Below are positions 54,016-61,508 of a stretch of 64,000 nucleotides of DNA, piece after piece. Positions within the stretch are counted from its first letter, which is position 1; every line of letters begins with the position of its first letter. The position numbers were made by a program, and so were the translations under genes. The notes below the pieces were generated by a model. The model had not been told where the DNA came from. It did no database searches and worked only from the letters and a program-made list of their open reading frames with translations. The stretch is from Chitinophaga niastensis (GTDB taxonomy: Bacteria; Bacteroidota; Bacteroidia; Chitinophagales; Chitinophagaceae): positions 1,116,001 through 1,180,000 of the forward strand of contig NZ_PYAW01000002.1 in the NCBI RefSeq assembly GCF_003014755.1, in the 5' to 3' direction.

Positions 54016-54560
54016 TCGGAGGAGCTAGTGGGGGCAGAAAAATACAACCACCTGCAAAAATGCCTAATACCAGGCCTACTACAGATATTGCAAAGGGAGG
54101 GTTGTTTAATATCATCGAAAATAACCTCGATATTTCTTCTTTAAAAACACTCGATATTTTTGGAGGCACCGGAAGTATCAGCTATGAGCTGGCCTCCAGG
54201 GGTGCAACGGATATGACGGTGGTTGAAAAAGATCCCGCTATGGCGGAATTTATTATCAAAACAGCCAAAGCATTAGGTATCGATACCCTGAAAACGGTAA
54301 AGATGGATGCTTTTAAGTATCTGCAGCAATGCACAGAAAAATTTGATCTGATTTTTGCTGACCCGCCATACATGATGGAAACACTGGATCAGTTACCGCT
54401 GCTGGTATTTGAAAAAGAATTGCTGAATCCCGAAGGATGGCTGGTGGTAGAGCATACACAACATGAGAAATTCAAGGACTATTCCTATTATCGTTCTGAA
54501 AGGAACTATGGTTCCACCATCTTCTCTATCTTTATTAACCGGGAGGAATTGAAACGTTGA
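54006..54560 (+). CDS. rsmD: 16S rRNA (guanine966-N2)-methyltransferase
   Basis: RsmD methylates G966 of 16S rRNA in the assembling small subunit. The 184-residue protein has the opening MRIIGGASGGRKIQPP and TRPTTDIAKGGLFNII near 22-37. The SAM motif is LDIFGGTGSI near 52 and the catalytic DPPYM near 121 (the family's DPPY). The start overlaps the DUF3822 gene. The next gene is coaD, 28 bases away, a neighbour of rsmD in many bacteria. Confidence 0.94.
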   Translation: MRIIGGASGGRKIQPPAKMPNTRPTTDIAKGGLFNIIENNLDISSLKTLDIFGGTGSISYELASRGATDMTVVEKDPAMAEFIIKTAKALGIDTLKTVKMDAFKYLQQCTEKFDLIFADPPYMMETLDQLPLLVFEKELLNPEGWLVVEHTQHEKFKDYSYYRSERNYGSTIFSIFINREELKR

Positions 54561-54588
54561 CAGATAATCTTTAAATCGATAAACCGCC

Positions 54589-55065
54589 ATGAGGATTTGT
54601 TTATTCCCAGGTACATTTGATCCTATTACCCTCGGACATACGGATGTAATTAACCGTGGACTTGATTTGTTTGATCGTCTGGTAATTGCCATTGGTGTTA
54701 ACAGCAGCAAAACCCCTATGTTTACATTGGAAGAACGGATAGCATGGATCAGGGAAATTTATAAAGATGATCCCCGTATAGAAGTTGCTTACTATAAAGG
54801 GTTGACCATTGATTTTTGTAAGAAGATAGATGCCCGCTTTATTCTTCGCGGTATCCGCTATGTCAGCGATTTTGAGTACGAAAAGGCAATAGCAGATGTG
54901 AACCGCACCATTGCGCCACAAATTGAAACTATTTTCTTAACCACCGTACCGCAGTATTCAAGTATCGCATCCACTTTGGTAAGAGATATTCACCGTTATG
55001 GGGGAGATGTTGCGCCATTCCTTCCACCACAGGTGATGGAAGGTATTAAACGGTCTCAAAAATAA
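54589..55065 (+). CDS. coaD: Phosphopantetheine adenylyltransferase
   Basis: CoaD joins ATP and 4'-phosphopantetheine to form dephospho-CoA, the step before CoaE. The 158-residue protein has the nucleotidyltransferase motif FPGTFDPITLGHTDVINR (6-23), the RGIRYVSDFEYE segment near 90 and the adenylate-binding SSIASTLVRDI near 128. Length and motifs are typical. It lies 18 bases before the thioesterase gene, so DUF3822, rsmD, coaD and the thioesterase form one likely operon. Confidence 0.96.
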   Translation: MRICLFPGTFDPITLGHTDVINRGLDLFDRLVIAIGVNSSKTPMFTLEERIAWIREIYKDDPRIEVAYYKGLTIDFCKKIDARFILRGIRYVSDFEYEKAIADVNRTIAPQIETIFLTTVPQYSSIASTLVRDIHRYGGDVAPFLPPQVMEGIKRSQK

Positions 55066-55083
55066 TTTTTAAACGCTGATGAT

Positions 55084-55515
55084 ATGAAAACGATCTGGCA
55101 TTCTACGAAGATTTCACTGGACCAATTAAATGAATACAGCGATTCCACTATGGCCAACTGTCTGGATATGGAATTCACTGAAATAGGGCCGGATTATCTT
55201 AAAATGATGATGCCGGTAGACCACAGAACCAAACAACCGTACGGATTACTGCATGGGGGCGCTTCGGCCGCACTGGCGGAAACTGTGGGCAGTATGGCGT
55301 CTGCATTGATTATTGATCCGGAAAAACAGATTTGTGTAGGGATGGAAATAAACGCTAACCATTTACGTGGCGTGAAAACCGGTTATGTACATGCCTGTGC
55401 AAGGCCATTGCATATTGGTGCTACCAGTCATGTGTGGGATATCCGTATTACAGACGACCAGCATAAGCTGGTATGTGTGAGCAGGCTCACTATGGCCATT
55501 CTTGCGAAGAGATAA
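55084..55515 (+). CDS. Hotdog-fold acyl-CoA thioesterase (PaaI/YdiI type)
   Basis: This 143-residue single hotdog domain likely hydrolyses acyl-CoA thioesters. The catalytic segment PYGLLHGGASAALAETVGSMAS (near 52-73, read as LLHGG and ALAETVGS) contains the HGG turn and the acidic Glu characteristic of the YdiI/EntH/MenI group. The MANCLDMEF start of the domain is also typical. Which CoA substrate is used is not visible; a DHNA-CoA or phenylacetyl-CoA role is possible. It follows coaD by 18 bases. Confidence 0.88.
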   Translation: MKTIWHSTKISLDQLNEYSDSTMANCLDMEFTEIGPDYLKMMMPVDHRTKQPYGLLHGGASAALAETVGSMASALIIDPEKQICVGMEINANHLRGVKTGYVHACARPLHIGATSHVWDIRITDDQHKLVCVSRLTMAILAKR

Positions 55516-55520
55516 AAAAT

Positions 55521-55565
55521 ATTCAGCTATTTAATGGTTGTTTTTCTGCAACTAAATAGCTGAAT
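55521..55565. terminator. Bidirectional terminator
   Basis: Thirteen-base arms (55521-55533 and 55553-55565) pair perfectly, with an additional inner GTTG/CAAC pairing. A5 precedes it and ACAATAT follows. It separates convergent thioesterase and NUDIX genes. Confidence 0.8.
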
Positions 55566-55574
55566 AACAATATA

Positions 55575-56195
55575 TTACATATTAGCAGCCCTGAAAACTT
55601 CCCGGATATTCTCGTAAGAAAACTTCAGGTACTTCGCTACATTCTCCGGTTTAACCCATTGCAGATCCTGTATATCTTCTTCTATCTGAGGTACTGTTAA
55701 TTCGGTGCCGGTAAACTGCATCCGGTACCAGTGGGTATGTTTCAACACCTTTTTATTTTTCATCGGATAATAGTGAAATGTTTCCGTGATCTTATGTTCC
55801 AGCGCAACCGTATGTAAACCGGTTTCCTCTGCTACTTCGCGCAGCGCACAGGTTTCCAGGTTTTCTCCCGGATCCTGTTTGCCTTTGGGAAGATCCCATT
55901 TACCTCTGCGGAACATCATCAGTACTTCTCCTGCCGGATTGGTGACAAGACCACCGGCGGCTACCAGTGTAGTAAAATGCAGCGATACTTTTTTGAATAA
56001 TTGTTTTACATCCGGGGCGGTGAAAATAGCCGTTTCTTTTTTACCGTCTTCCAGTTTCCGGAGTACACTTTCCATCTTTTCTGTATCGGGATTGGTGTAT
56101 ACTTTGGCAGCTGCTAAGTGGGCTGGTATTGGTTCCTGATCTGAGCACAATAACAGTGGACGTTCGTTGAGATAGATAGTAATATTTGCTTGCAT
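55575..56195 (-). CDS. NUDIX hydrolase
   Basis: This 206-residue protein starts at ATG 56195, where a promoter box lies just upstream. The Nudix box is complete: G-x5-E-x7-REVxEExG as GKQDPGENLETCALREVAEETG near residue 103 (read here as GKQDPGE and REVAEETG). An N-terminal domain of about 65 residues precedes it and is typical of Bacteroidota members that hydrolyse dinucleoside polyphosphates or similar substrates. The substrate cannot be set. It is divergent from pyrE with only 81 bases between the start codons. Confidence 0.9.
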   Translation of the reverse strand: MQANITIYLNERPLLLCSDQEPIPAHLAAAKVYTNPDTEKMESVLRKLEDGKKETAIFTAPDVKQLFKKVSLHFTTLVAAGGLVTNPAGEVLMMFRRGKWDLPKGKQDPGENLETCALREVAEETGLHTVALEHKITETFHYYPMKNKKVLKHTHWYRMQFTGTELTVPQIEEDIQDLQWVKPENVAKYLKFSYENIREVFRAANM

Positions 56196-56199
56196 GCCG

Positions 56200-56207
56200 C
56201 AAATGTA
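56200..56207 (-). promoter_or_regulatory. -7 box touching the NUDIX start codon
   Basis: On the minus strand TACATTTG ends four bases before the ATG at 56195, so the mRNA is predicted to be leaderless. Confidence 0.5.
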
Positions 56208-56260
56208 ATGAGGATCGGTAATTTGATTAAACAAATTCTTTTAATCAATGAAAATCATAG

Positions 56261-56268
56261 TAATTTTG
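56261..56268 (+). promoter_or_regulatory. -7 box close to the pyrE start codon
   Basis: TAATTTTG is an exact consensus match and ends eight bases before the pyrE ATG, implying a leader of only a few bases. Confidence 0.5.
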
Positions 56269-56276
56269 GCGGTTGT

Positions 56277-56912
56277 ATGAGTACAGTAAGCGAAAAACAA
56301 GTTGCAGAAAGATTGCTGCAGGTGCAGGCCGTTAAATTAAGTCCTGCACAGCCTTTTACATGGGCTTCCGGCTGGAAATCGCCGATATATTGCGACAACA
56401 GGAAGATCTTATCTTATCCTTACGTGCGCGACTATATTAAATCAGAGTTGTGCAACATGGTATTTGAAACGTTTCCGGATGCTGCAGTTATTGCCGGTGT
56501 GGCCACAGCGGGTATTCCCCATGGCGCATTGGTAGCAGATCAGCTGAAACTGCCTTTTATTTATGTGCGTTCCAAGCCAAAAGAACACGGCATGGGTAAC
56601 CAGATAGAAGGTGTATTGCAACCCGGTCAGCCGGTAGTAGTGGTAGAAGACCTCATCTCAACCGGTAAGAGCAGTTTGGAAGCAGTACAGGCTATTCGTG
56701 CAGCCGGTGGGGAAGTAATAGGCATGGTGTCTATCTTCAATTACGGTTTTGACATTGCCGTGAAAGCTTTTGAAGCAGCAGGCGTTCCATTTCACTCGCT
56801 GAGTAATTATGGTGCTATGATTTCGCTGGCAGAAGAAAAGGGTATTGTTTCTGCCGATGAAATTGCCACTTTGCAAGCCTGGAGAAGTGCACCTGATCAA
56901 TGGGGCAAGTAA
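56277..56912 (+). CDS. pyrE: Orotate phosphoribosyltransferase
   Basis: PyrE converts orotate and PRPP to orotidine-5'-phosphate in pyrimidine synthesis. The 211-residue protein starts at ATG 56277, directly after a promoter box; the longer frame from 56190 runs into the divergent gene. FTWASGWKSPIYCDNRK near residue 24 and the PRPP loop VVVVEDLISTGKSS near 122 are diagnostic. The catalytic-loop RSKPKEHGMGNQIEG near 102 is also present. Nothing is unusual except the very short leader. Confidence 0.95.
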   Translation: MSTVSEKQVAERLLQVQAVKLSPAQPFTWASGWKSPIYCDNRKILSYPYVRDYIKSELCNMVFETFPDAAVIAGVATAGIPHGALVADQLKLPFIYVRSKPKEHGMGNQIEGVLQPGQPVVVVEDLISTGKSSLEAVQAIRAAGGEVIGMVSIFNYGFDIAVKAFEAAGVPFHSLSNYGAMISLAEEKGIVSADEIATLQAWRSAPDQWGK

Positions 56913-56965
56913 GTGAAAATTGCATATCACTTTTTTTGTATATTCGGGCATATAATATCTAAACT

Positions 56966-57346
56966 ATGCGTATCCTAAAATTAGTAATGTTGTTCCTGGT
57001 AGCCAGTGTAGGCATGGCTATGGCTCAACAGAAAGAGAAGACTATTTTAACAGCAAATATCAGCACGCCTACCGTACAGTGTGAGTCCTGCAAGAACCGT
57101 ATTGAACGGTACATGAAGCAGGAGGAAGGTGTACAATCGGTAAAAGTTGACTTCAAAAAGCATATCACTACCGTTAAGTATTGGACTGATCGTACCAACA
57201 TTGAGAATATTAAAACGGGTATTGCCAATGCAGGATATGATGCAGATAATGTAGCTGCCAATCCTGAGTCTTACGCAAAATTGCCGACCTGCTGCAAAAA
57301 GCCTGAAGATGGCGGTGGCATGGAAAAAGATAAAAAGAAACATTAA
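56966..57346 (+). CDS. Secreted heavy-metal-associated (HMA) domain protein
   Basis: This 126-residue protein has a signal peptide (cleavage near AMAQ at 18-21) and one HMA domain (about 31-95). The metal-binding pair is Cys39 and Cys42 in VQCESCKNRI, where a typical HMA has MTCxxC. The C-terminus carries CC at about 112-113 and a charged tail ending KKKH, which could also bind metal. It probably binds copper or a similar ion in the periplasm. Many Bacteroidota encode such exported CopZ-like proteins. No copper ATPase or efflux gene is adjacent. Confidence 0.85.
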   Translation: MRILKLVMLFLVASVGMAMAQQKEKTILTANISTPTVQCESCKNRIERYMKQEEGVQSVKVDFKKHITTVKYWTDRTNIENIKTGIANAGYDADNVAANPESYAKLPTCCKKPEDGGGMEKDKKKH

Positions 57347-57353
57347 TATTGAA

Positions 57354-57396
57354 GATACAGCCATAATCCACCAGTATGGCGGTTTATGGCTGTATC
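57354..57396 (+). terminator. Hairpin after the HMA gene, covering a start codon
   Basis: Thirteen-base perfect outer arms (57354-57366 and 57384-57396), plus an inner CCACC/GGCGG pairing with one mismatch, form a strong hairpin. It contains the candidate ATG 57376 of the next gene. The downstream T-run is weak. It may end the HMA transcript or control the next gene. Confidence 0.65.
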
Positions 57397-57984
57397 TTGT
57401 CAAATAATCCTTTTATTATCATCAATACAGCAACCACATATCCCATCCTGTTTAATTCGCTGAAGCATCACTTCACTACGCTTCAGTATAATCTTCATCA
57501 ACTTAATCCGGAAGCACTCCATTTTGAATTACTCACTATTGGCGGATCACAAATGGATATGTATGCAGGTAAACTGGATATTACAGGTATTTTCCGGGAA
57601 ATTATGGACCAACTGTATGAGGCTGGTATTCATACACGTGGAGCTTATGAGCAATTGCTGAATATAGAAGGGGGATATGCAGAGATGGTATTGTCCGATA
57701 GTTCCCGTTGGGTATTACGCCTGGCTGCAAACAAGCCGCAATATATTCATCTGCATCCTGCGAGGTACAGTCCGCATACTTTCCGTGTAAAGGCGGCAAC
57801 GCTCAAAACAGCGCTTAGTTATCATGTTGCGCAACAGCACAAATTATTGAAAGGAAATTTGCTGGAAGATATTAATCAGCTGCGCAGCGGATTGGAGCTG
57901 TCGCCCATCAGAACCGTGGCAGAAAGTAAGCAGTTACTGGAAATAATGACCTTAATTGGTTGCCGGTTATCAGAAAAAATTTAA
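57376..57984 (+). CDS. Hypothetical cytoplasmic protein
   Basis: I do not recognise this protein of up to 202 residues. It has no signal peptide or membrane helix. The ATG at 57376 lies inside a hairpin. A TTG at 57397, just after the hairpin, would begin the protein as MSNNPFIIINTATTYP and is a credible alternative start (195 residues). Visible features are LHFELLTIGGSQMDMYAGKLDITGI near 48-72 and two long helices toward the end (about 145-200). The last 15 bases overlap the 3' end of the convergent lipoprotein gene. Confidence 0.65.
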   Translation: MAVYGCILSNNPFIIINTATTYPILFNSLKHHFTTLQYNLHQLNPEALHFELLTIGGSQMDMYAGKLDITGIFREIMDQLYEAGIHTRGAYEQLLNIEGGYAEMVLSDSSRWVLRLAANKPQYIHLHPARYSPHTFRVKAATLKTALSYHVAQQHKLLKGNLLEDINQLRSGLELSPIRTVAESKQLLEIMTLIGCRLSEKI

Positions 57985-58425
57985 GGCTTGTTTGGTTTCG
58001 CATTTGATTGGAAATGGCAGGTAGATACCACCCTTGCCTACTTTACATTTCCCCGTTGCTTTTATGGTCACCTCTTTATTGGAAAATGCAGTAAATGCAT
58101 TTTGGAATACATTGGCCATATTTATCTCCAGCTTCACCGGAAAATAGAAAGTGTCTTTTGCGGGAATATAAATCATGCTGTCCTGTAAAGAATGTCCTAC
58201 GGGTCTGTCATCAATAAACAGATCGAAGTCGGCATCTTTTAATTGCAATTTGTAATTGTTAGGGTTATAATATGCCAGGGTCATCCGTACAATACTTTTG
58301 GACATACCTAGCTCATCCATAGTGATTCCGGCTACCCTCACAAACTGAATATCTTTTGTTTTTTCGCATGAGCTCGCAAGTCCCCATATGAGAAAAATTG
58401 CCATAAATAATCGGATTGCTTTCAT
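57970..58425 (-). CDS. LEA type 2-like lipoprotein
   Basis: This 151-residue exported lipoprotein (signal ending ASSC, Cys near 20) has a beta-rich domain resembling the LEA_2/WHy fold. The VRMTLAYYNPNNYKLQLKDADFDLFIDD segment near 47-74 (read as YYNPNNY and DADFDLFIDD) is the recognisable part, matching the NPNxYxL pattern of that fold. In bacteria such proteins are thought to bind lipids or hydrophobic ligands, which is an inference here. Its 3' end overlaps the convergent hypothetical gene by 15 bases. The 416-base region upstream should carry its promoter. Confidence 0.78.
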   Translation of the reverse strand: MKAIRLFMAIFLIWGLASSCEKTKDIQFVRVAGITMDELGMSKSIVRMTLAYYNPNNYKLQLKDADFDLFIDDRPVGHSLQDSMIYIPAKDTFYFPVKLEINMANVFQNAFTAFSNKEVTIKATGKCKVGKGGIYLPFPIKCETKQALNFF

Positions 58426-58841
58426 CGGCTGAACAGGTATTTAATTTATGTCAAACCTACTGCAAAGCTTTTAGTTATCAAAAAGCAGGATTTGAATTGG
58501 GAAACATTTAACGGGATCGGGTAAAAAGAGGAGGGGAGTCTTCTTTTTAATAACATATAAAACACATATAAAAAAATATATCCTTTATAAAAATCTGTTA
58601 TTTTCGTGATCCCTCCTGTGCTCGCTAAAAATGAACAAAAAAGCGACTAATTTCTTTAGTATTTTTGCATTTCCATGACCACTTGCGATAGGTATTGCTT
58701 TGCTAATTTGTTTAGCATATTATTTATAATGCTATGAATTGTAAACCATTCACTTAAAGTTAATTATTAAGTAATTAGGTCTAAGTGATTGTCAGGTGAA
58801 ATTAACGGATTTCATACCAGGAACTCAAAAAAGTTGACATT
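58426..58841. other. Intergenic region with an isolated promoter box
   Basis: This AT-rich stretch between divergent genes contains an exact -7 box, TATTTTTG at 58660-58667. It is 174 bases before the wbqC ATG, so a transcript from it would have a long leader. A 20-codon ORF (58675-58737) begins eight bases after the box. I see no riboswitch or repeat. Confidence 0.5.
58660..58667 (+). promoter_or_regulatory. -7 box upstream of wbqC
   Basis: TATTTTTG matches the consensus exactly. It could drive wbqC with a leader of about 170 bases, or the small ORF right behind it. Confidence 0.45.
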
Positions 58842-59483
58842 ATGACAGAGAATGCAAAAAGTGAAGTGCTATTAATTGAATCTCAATATTTTCCACCAAT
58901 TAATGCATATAAAACTTTAATTAAGCACGATATATTACAGATAGAAAAATATGAGCACTACCAAAAGCTCAGTTACAGGAATCGTTGCTATGTGGCCGGA
59001 CCAAATGGCCGTATGATTTTAAGTGTGCCATTGGCCCGCGGAAAAAATCAGCGCACAGTAATGAAGGATGTCAGAATCAGTAATGAAGAAAAATGGCAAG
59101 CCCTGCATTGGAAAACGCTTGTGTCTGCTTATCGCCGTTCCCCCTGGTTTGAATATTATGAAGCAGACCTCGAAGTGTTGTTTGAAAAACCATTCGACTT
59201 TTTGCTGGATTGGAACCTCGCATGTTTTGAATGGGCGAATAGCAAGCTTGGCCTTATAATGCCTGTCACTTTTACGGATAGTTATCAAAAGGATGTGACC
59301 GGTGTTACAGATGCCCGCGAAACTATCTTACCGGGGGCTGTATCTCCCGGTGAACCGGAATATACCCAGGTGTTTCAGGACCGTACAGGTTTCATTCCCG
59401 ACCTCAGTATATTGGATCTGCTTTTCTGCGAAGGCAAACAGGCCATGGAGATACTAAAAAGAGGTGGGGCAAACACGAAATAA
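58842..59483 (+). CDS. WbqC-like family protein
   Basis: This 213-residue protein belongs to the WbqC-like family, first named from an O-antigen cluster and of unproven activity. The opening LLIESQYFPPINAYKTLIKHD near 10-30 (read as SQYFPPINAY), NRCYVAGPNGRMILSVPL near 47 and WFEYYEADLEVLF near 106 are family features. It is likely cytoplasmic, with no signal peptide. In many Bacteroidota it sits beside the signal peptidase I gene; that gene is not seen here. It lies upstream of the arginine decarboxylase with its own gap and promoter. Confidence 0.85.
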   Translation: MTENAKSEVLLIESQYFPPINAYKTLIKHDILQIEKYEHYQKLSYRNRCYVAGPNGRMILSVPLARGKNQRTVMKDVRISNEEKWQALHWKTLVSAYRRSPWFEYYEADLEVLFEKPFDFLLDWNLACFEWANSKLGLIMPVTFTDSYQKDVTGVTDARETILPGAVSPGEPEYTQVFQDRTGFIPDLSILDLLFCEGKQAMEILKRGGANTK

Positions 59484-59515
59484 TATTATTTAACTTATTG
59501 GTTTGTAATAGTTTG

Positions 59516-59523
59516 TATATTTG
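59516..59523 (+). promoter_or_regulatory. Promoter -7 box of the arginine decarboxylase gene
   Basis: TATATTTG is an exact TAnnTTTG match. It lies 206 bases before the ATG and so defines a long leader. Confidence 0.55.
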
Positions 59524-59729
59524 CCCGGGTAATTGTACTTTTTTAATCAACACCTCGCGAAAAAAATTAAGGTGGCAATCAACAAAATATTTAGATTTGC
59601 AACCTATTTTGCTGGGGTTCGAACTGACGTAGGTGTGTAAACCAGGAGTTTCCCAGTGAGGGAAAAAAGGATTGTTATCCTATAATTTTTTTTCTATTAC
59701 TAATTCCTAAAATTCATTTGCAGTACTAA
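59524..59729 (+). promoter_or_regulatory. Structured leader of the arginine decarboxylase gene
   Basis: This 206-base untranslated stretch has several potential stems. CACCT at 59551 can pair with AGGTG at 59570 or at 59631. There is a GTTCGAAC palindrome at 59617, a perfect TTTCCC/GGGAAA hairpin at 59649-59665, and an AGGAT/ATCCT hairpin at 59668-59681 followed by ATAAT8. The order (mutually exclusive pairings, then a hairpin with a T-run) suggests attenuation. Confidence 0.45.
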
Positions 59730-61130
59730 ATGAACAACACCTACACAGACCTGGTTAAACAGACCTTTGAATTTCCCCAGGAGGGCTTTGAAGTTAAAGA
59801 CAACTACCTGGAATTTAATGGTTTGGATATTAAGGCATTGATTGACAAGTACGGAACACCGTTTAAGTTGACCTATCTCCCCAAAATCGGGATGCAGATC
59901 AATAAGGCGAAGAAGATGTTCCATGACGCCATTAAGAAGAACAGGTACGACGGAGAGTATTTTTATTGCTATTGTACCAAAAGCTCGCATTTCTCCTTTA
60001 TTATGGAAGAAACGTTGAAGCATGGGGTGCATATAGAAACTTCCTTCGCGTATGATATTGACATCGTCAATAAACTGTATGAGCGGAAGAAGATCAATAA
60101 AGAAACCTACGTTATCTGCAATGGTTTTAAAACCAAAGCTTATACCCGGGCTATAGCGCGTTTGGTTAACAGTGGTTTTAAGAATGTTATTCCGGTGTTG
60201 GATAACAAAGAAGAACTGGAAGATTACAAGAGAAATATAAGAATAAAAGATAAAGTGAAACTGGGGCTACGTGTAGCTGCAGAGGAGGAGCCTAGCTTTG
60301 ATTTTTATACTTCCCGTCTTGGTATACCTCCCCGTGATATTCTTGAATATTACGTGGATAAAATAAAAGGCAATGAGAAGTTTGAGCTGAAAATGCTTCA
60401 CTTCTTTATGAACAAGGGTATCAAAGATGATATTTATTACTGGAGCCAGTTTAACCGTGTAATTAACCTGTATTGCCAGCTGAAGAAGATCTGTCCTGAA
60501 CTGGATAGTATCAATGTGGGTGGTGGGTTTCCTATCAAACACTCTTTAGGATTCGATTACGACTATAATTACATCGTAAACGAAATTGTTGCCAATATAA
60601 AGAGCATGTGTAAGAAAAATAAGGTACCTGTACCTAATATCTACACAGAGTTCGGTTCTTTCACAGTAGGAGAAAGCGGCGCAGTAATTTACAGCGTGAT
60701 AGGTGAGAAGATGCAGAATGACAGGGAATCATGGTATATGATTGATAGCTCTTTCATTACTACTTTACCTGATACATGGGGTATTGGAGAGAAGTTCCTG
60801 ATGTTGCCCATTAACAAATGGGACCAGGAATACCAGGAAGTACACCTGGGTGGACTCACCTGTGACGGATATGATTTCTATACATCTGAAGAGCATATAA
60901 ATGCCGTATTCCTGCCTAAGCAGCAAGCATCCGGAGAACCATTATATATCGGGTTTTTCCATACGGGCGCTTACCAGGATCAGCTGAGTGGTTATGGTGG
61001 TATCAAACACTGTCTGATACCTTCGCCCAAGCATGTGATTGTGGGATACGACAAAAACGGTCAATTGAAAGATTGGCAGTATGCCAAAGAGCAAACCGCT
61101 CAAAGCATGTTAAAGATTTTGGGTTATTAA
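59730..61130 (+). CDS. speA: Arginine decarboxylase (fold III PLP enzyme)
   Basis: This 466-residue fold-type III PLP decarboxylase is the short form found in Bacteroidota and annotated there as arginine decarboxylase. It would make agmatine for polyamine synthesis. The PLP Lys lies in YCYCTKSSHFSF near residue 89. The glycine-rich phosphate-binding loop is SINVGGGFPIKHS near 257, and IYTEFGSFTVGE near 308 supplies the PLP-ring Glu region. A C-terminal GAYQDQLSGYGG near 417 is the family's substrate-side segment. Substrate choice (arginine rather than diaminopimelate or ornithine) rests on family resemblance. The long leader suggests regulated expression. Confidence 0.85.
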   Translation: MNNTYTDLVKQTFEFPQEGFEVKDNYLEFNGLDIKALIDKYGTPFKLTYLPKIGMQINKAKKMFHDAIKKNRYDGEYFYCYCTKSSHFSFIMEETLKHGVHIETSFAYDIDIVNKLYERKKINKETYVICNGFKTKAYTRAIARLVNSGFKNVIPVLDNKEELEDYKRNIRIKDKVKLGLRVAAEEEPSFDFYTSRLGIPPRDILEYYVDKIKGNEKFELKMLHFFMNKGIKDDIYYWSQFNRVINLYCQLKKICPELDSINVGGGFPIKHSLGFDYDYNYIVNEIVANIKSMCKKNKVPVPNIYTEFGSFTVGESGAVIYSVIGEKMQNDRESWYMIDSSFITTLPDTWGIGEKFLMLPINKWDQEYQEVHLGGLTCDGYDFYTSEEHINAVFLPKQQASGEPLYIGFFHTGAYQDQLSGYGGIKHCLIPSPKHVIVGYDKNGQLKDWQYAKEQTAQSMLKILGY

Positions 61131-61155
61131 AAAAATGGGTTAGTAATCCTACTGA

Positions 61156-61190
61156 AAGCCCCCCGATTATTCGGGGGGCTTATTTTTTTC
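61156..61190 (+). terminator. Terminator of the arginine decarboxylase gene
   Basis: A ten-base stem with six G-C pairs in a row (61156-61165 and 61172-61181) and a six-base loop is followed by ATTTTTTT. Confidence 0.93.
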
Positions 61191-61210
61191 ATTTTTTCTT
61201 TCAGTCTGAT

Positions 61211-61241
61211 AAAAAAAAGGCTTTCATTTTACTGAAAGCCT
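61211..61241 (-). terminator. Terminator for the minus-strand membrane protein gene
   Basis: Nine-base arms (61218-61226 and 61233-61241) are followed on the minus strand by T8. It would end the 61.5-62.3 kb transcript after a 3' UTR of about 270 bases. Between it and that gene (61242-61508) I see nothing else. Confidence 0.8.
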
Positions 61242-61508
61242 ATCATGGCATAGGTTATAAAAAGAGTCATCAGCATAAGGAAAATAGGAGATGAATTTTG
61301 ATGACGCAAATATATGGCTACATATCTTCCCGAATAAGACCAAAAAGTTGTAATTTTTTTTAACCCTTATTTTAATCAGGATACCCGTTGGGGCAATAAT
61401 TTATTATCAAGATGTCCGAAAATAGTGCAAATGGTAATATTTACTTATCAGGTATGATATAAAAGTTATCACGCAAATAATCCCTATATATCACACAGAT
61501 GTGTAGGT

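Noticed and set aside
59611..59640. tRNA-like T-loop string GGTTCGAA in the speA leader
   Set aside because: No acceptor stem, D-arm or anticodon arm can be drawn around it, and the string is explained by a small palindrome.
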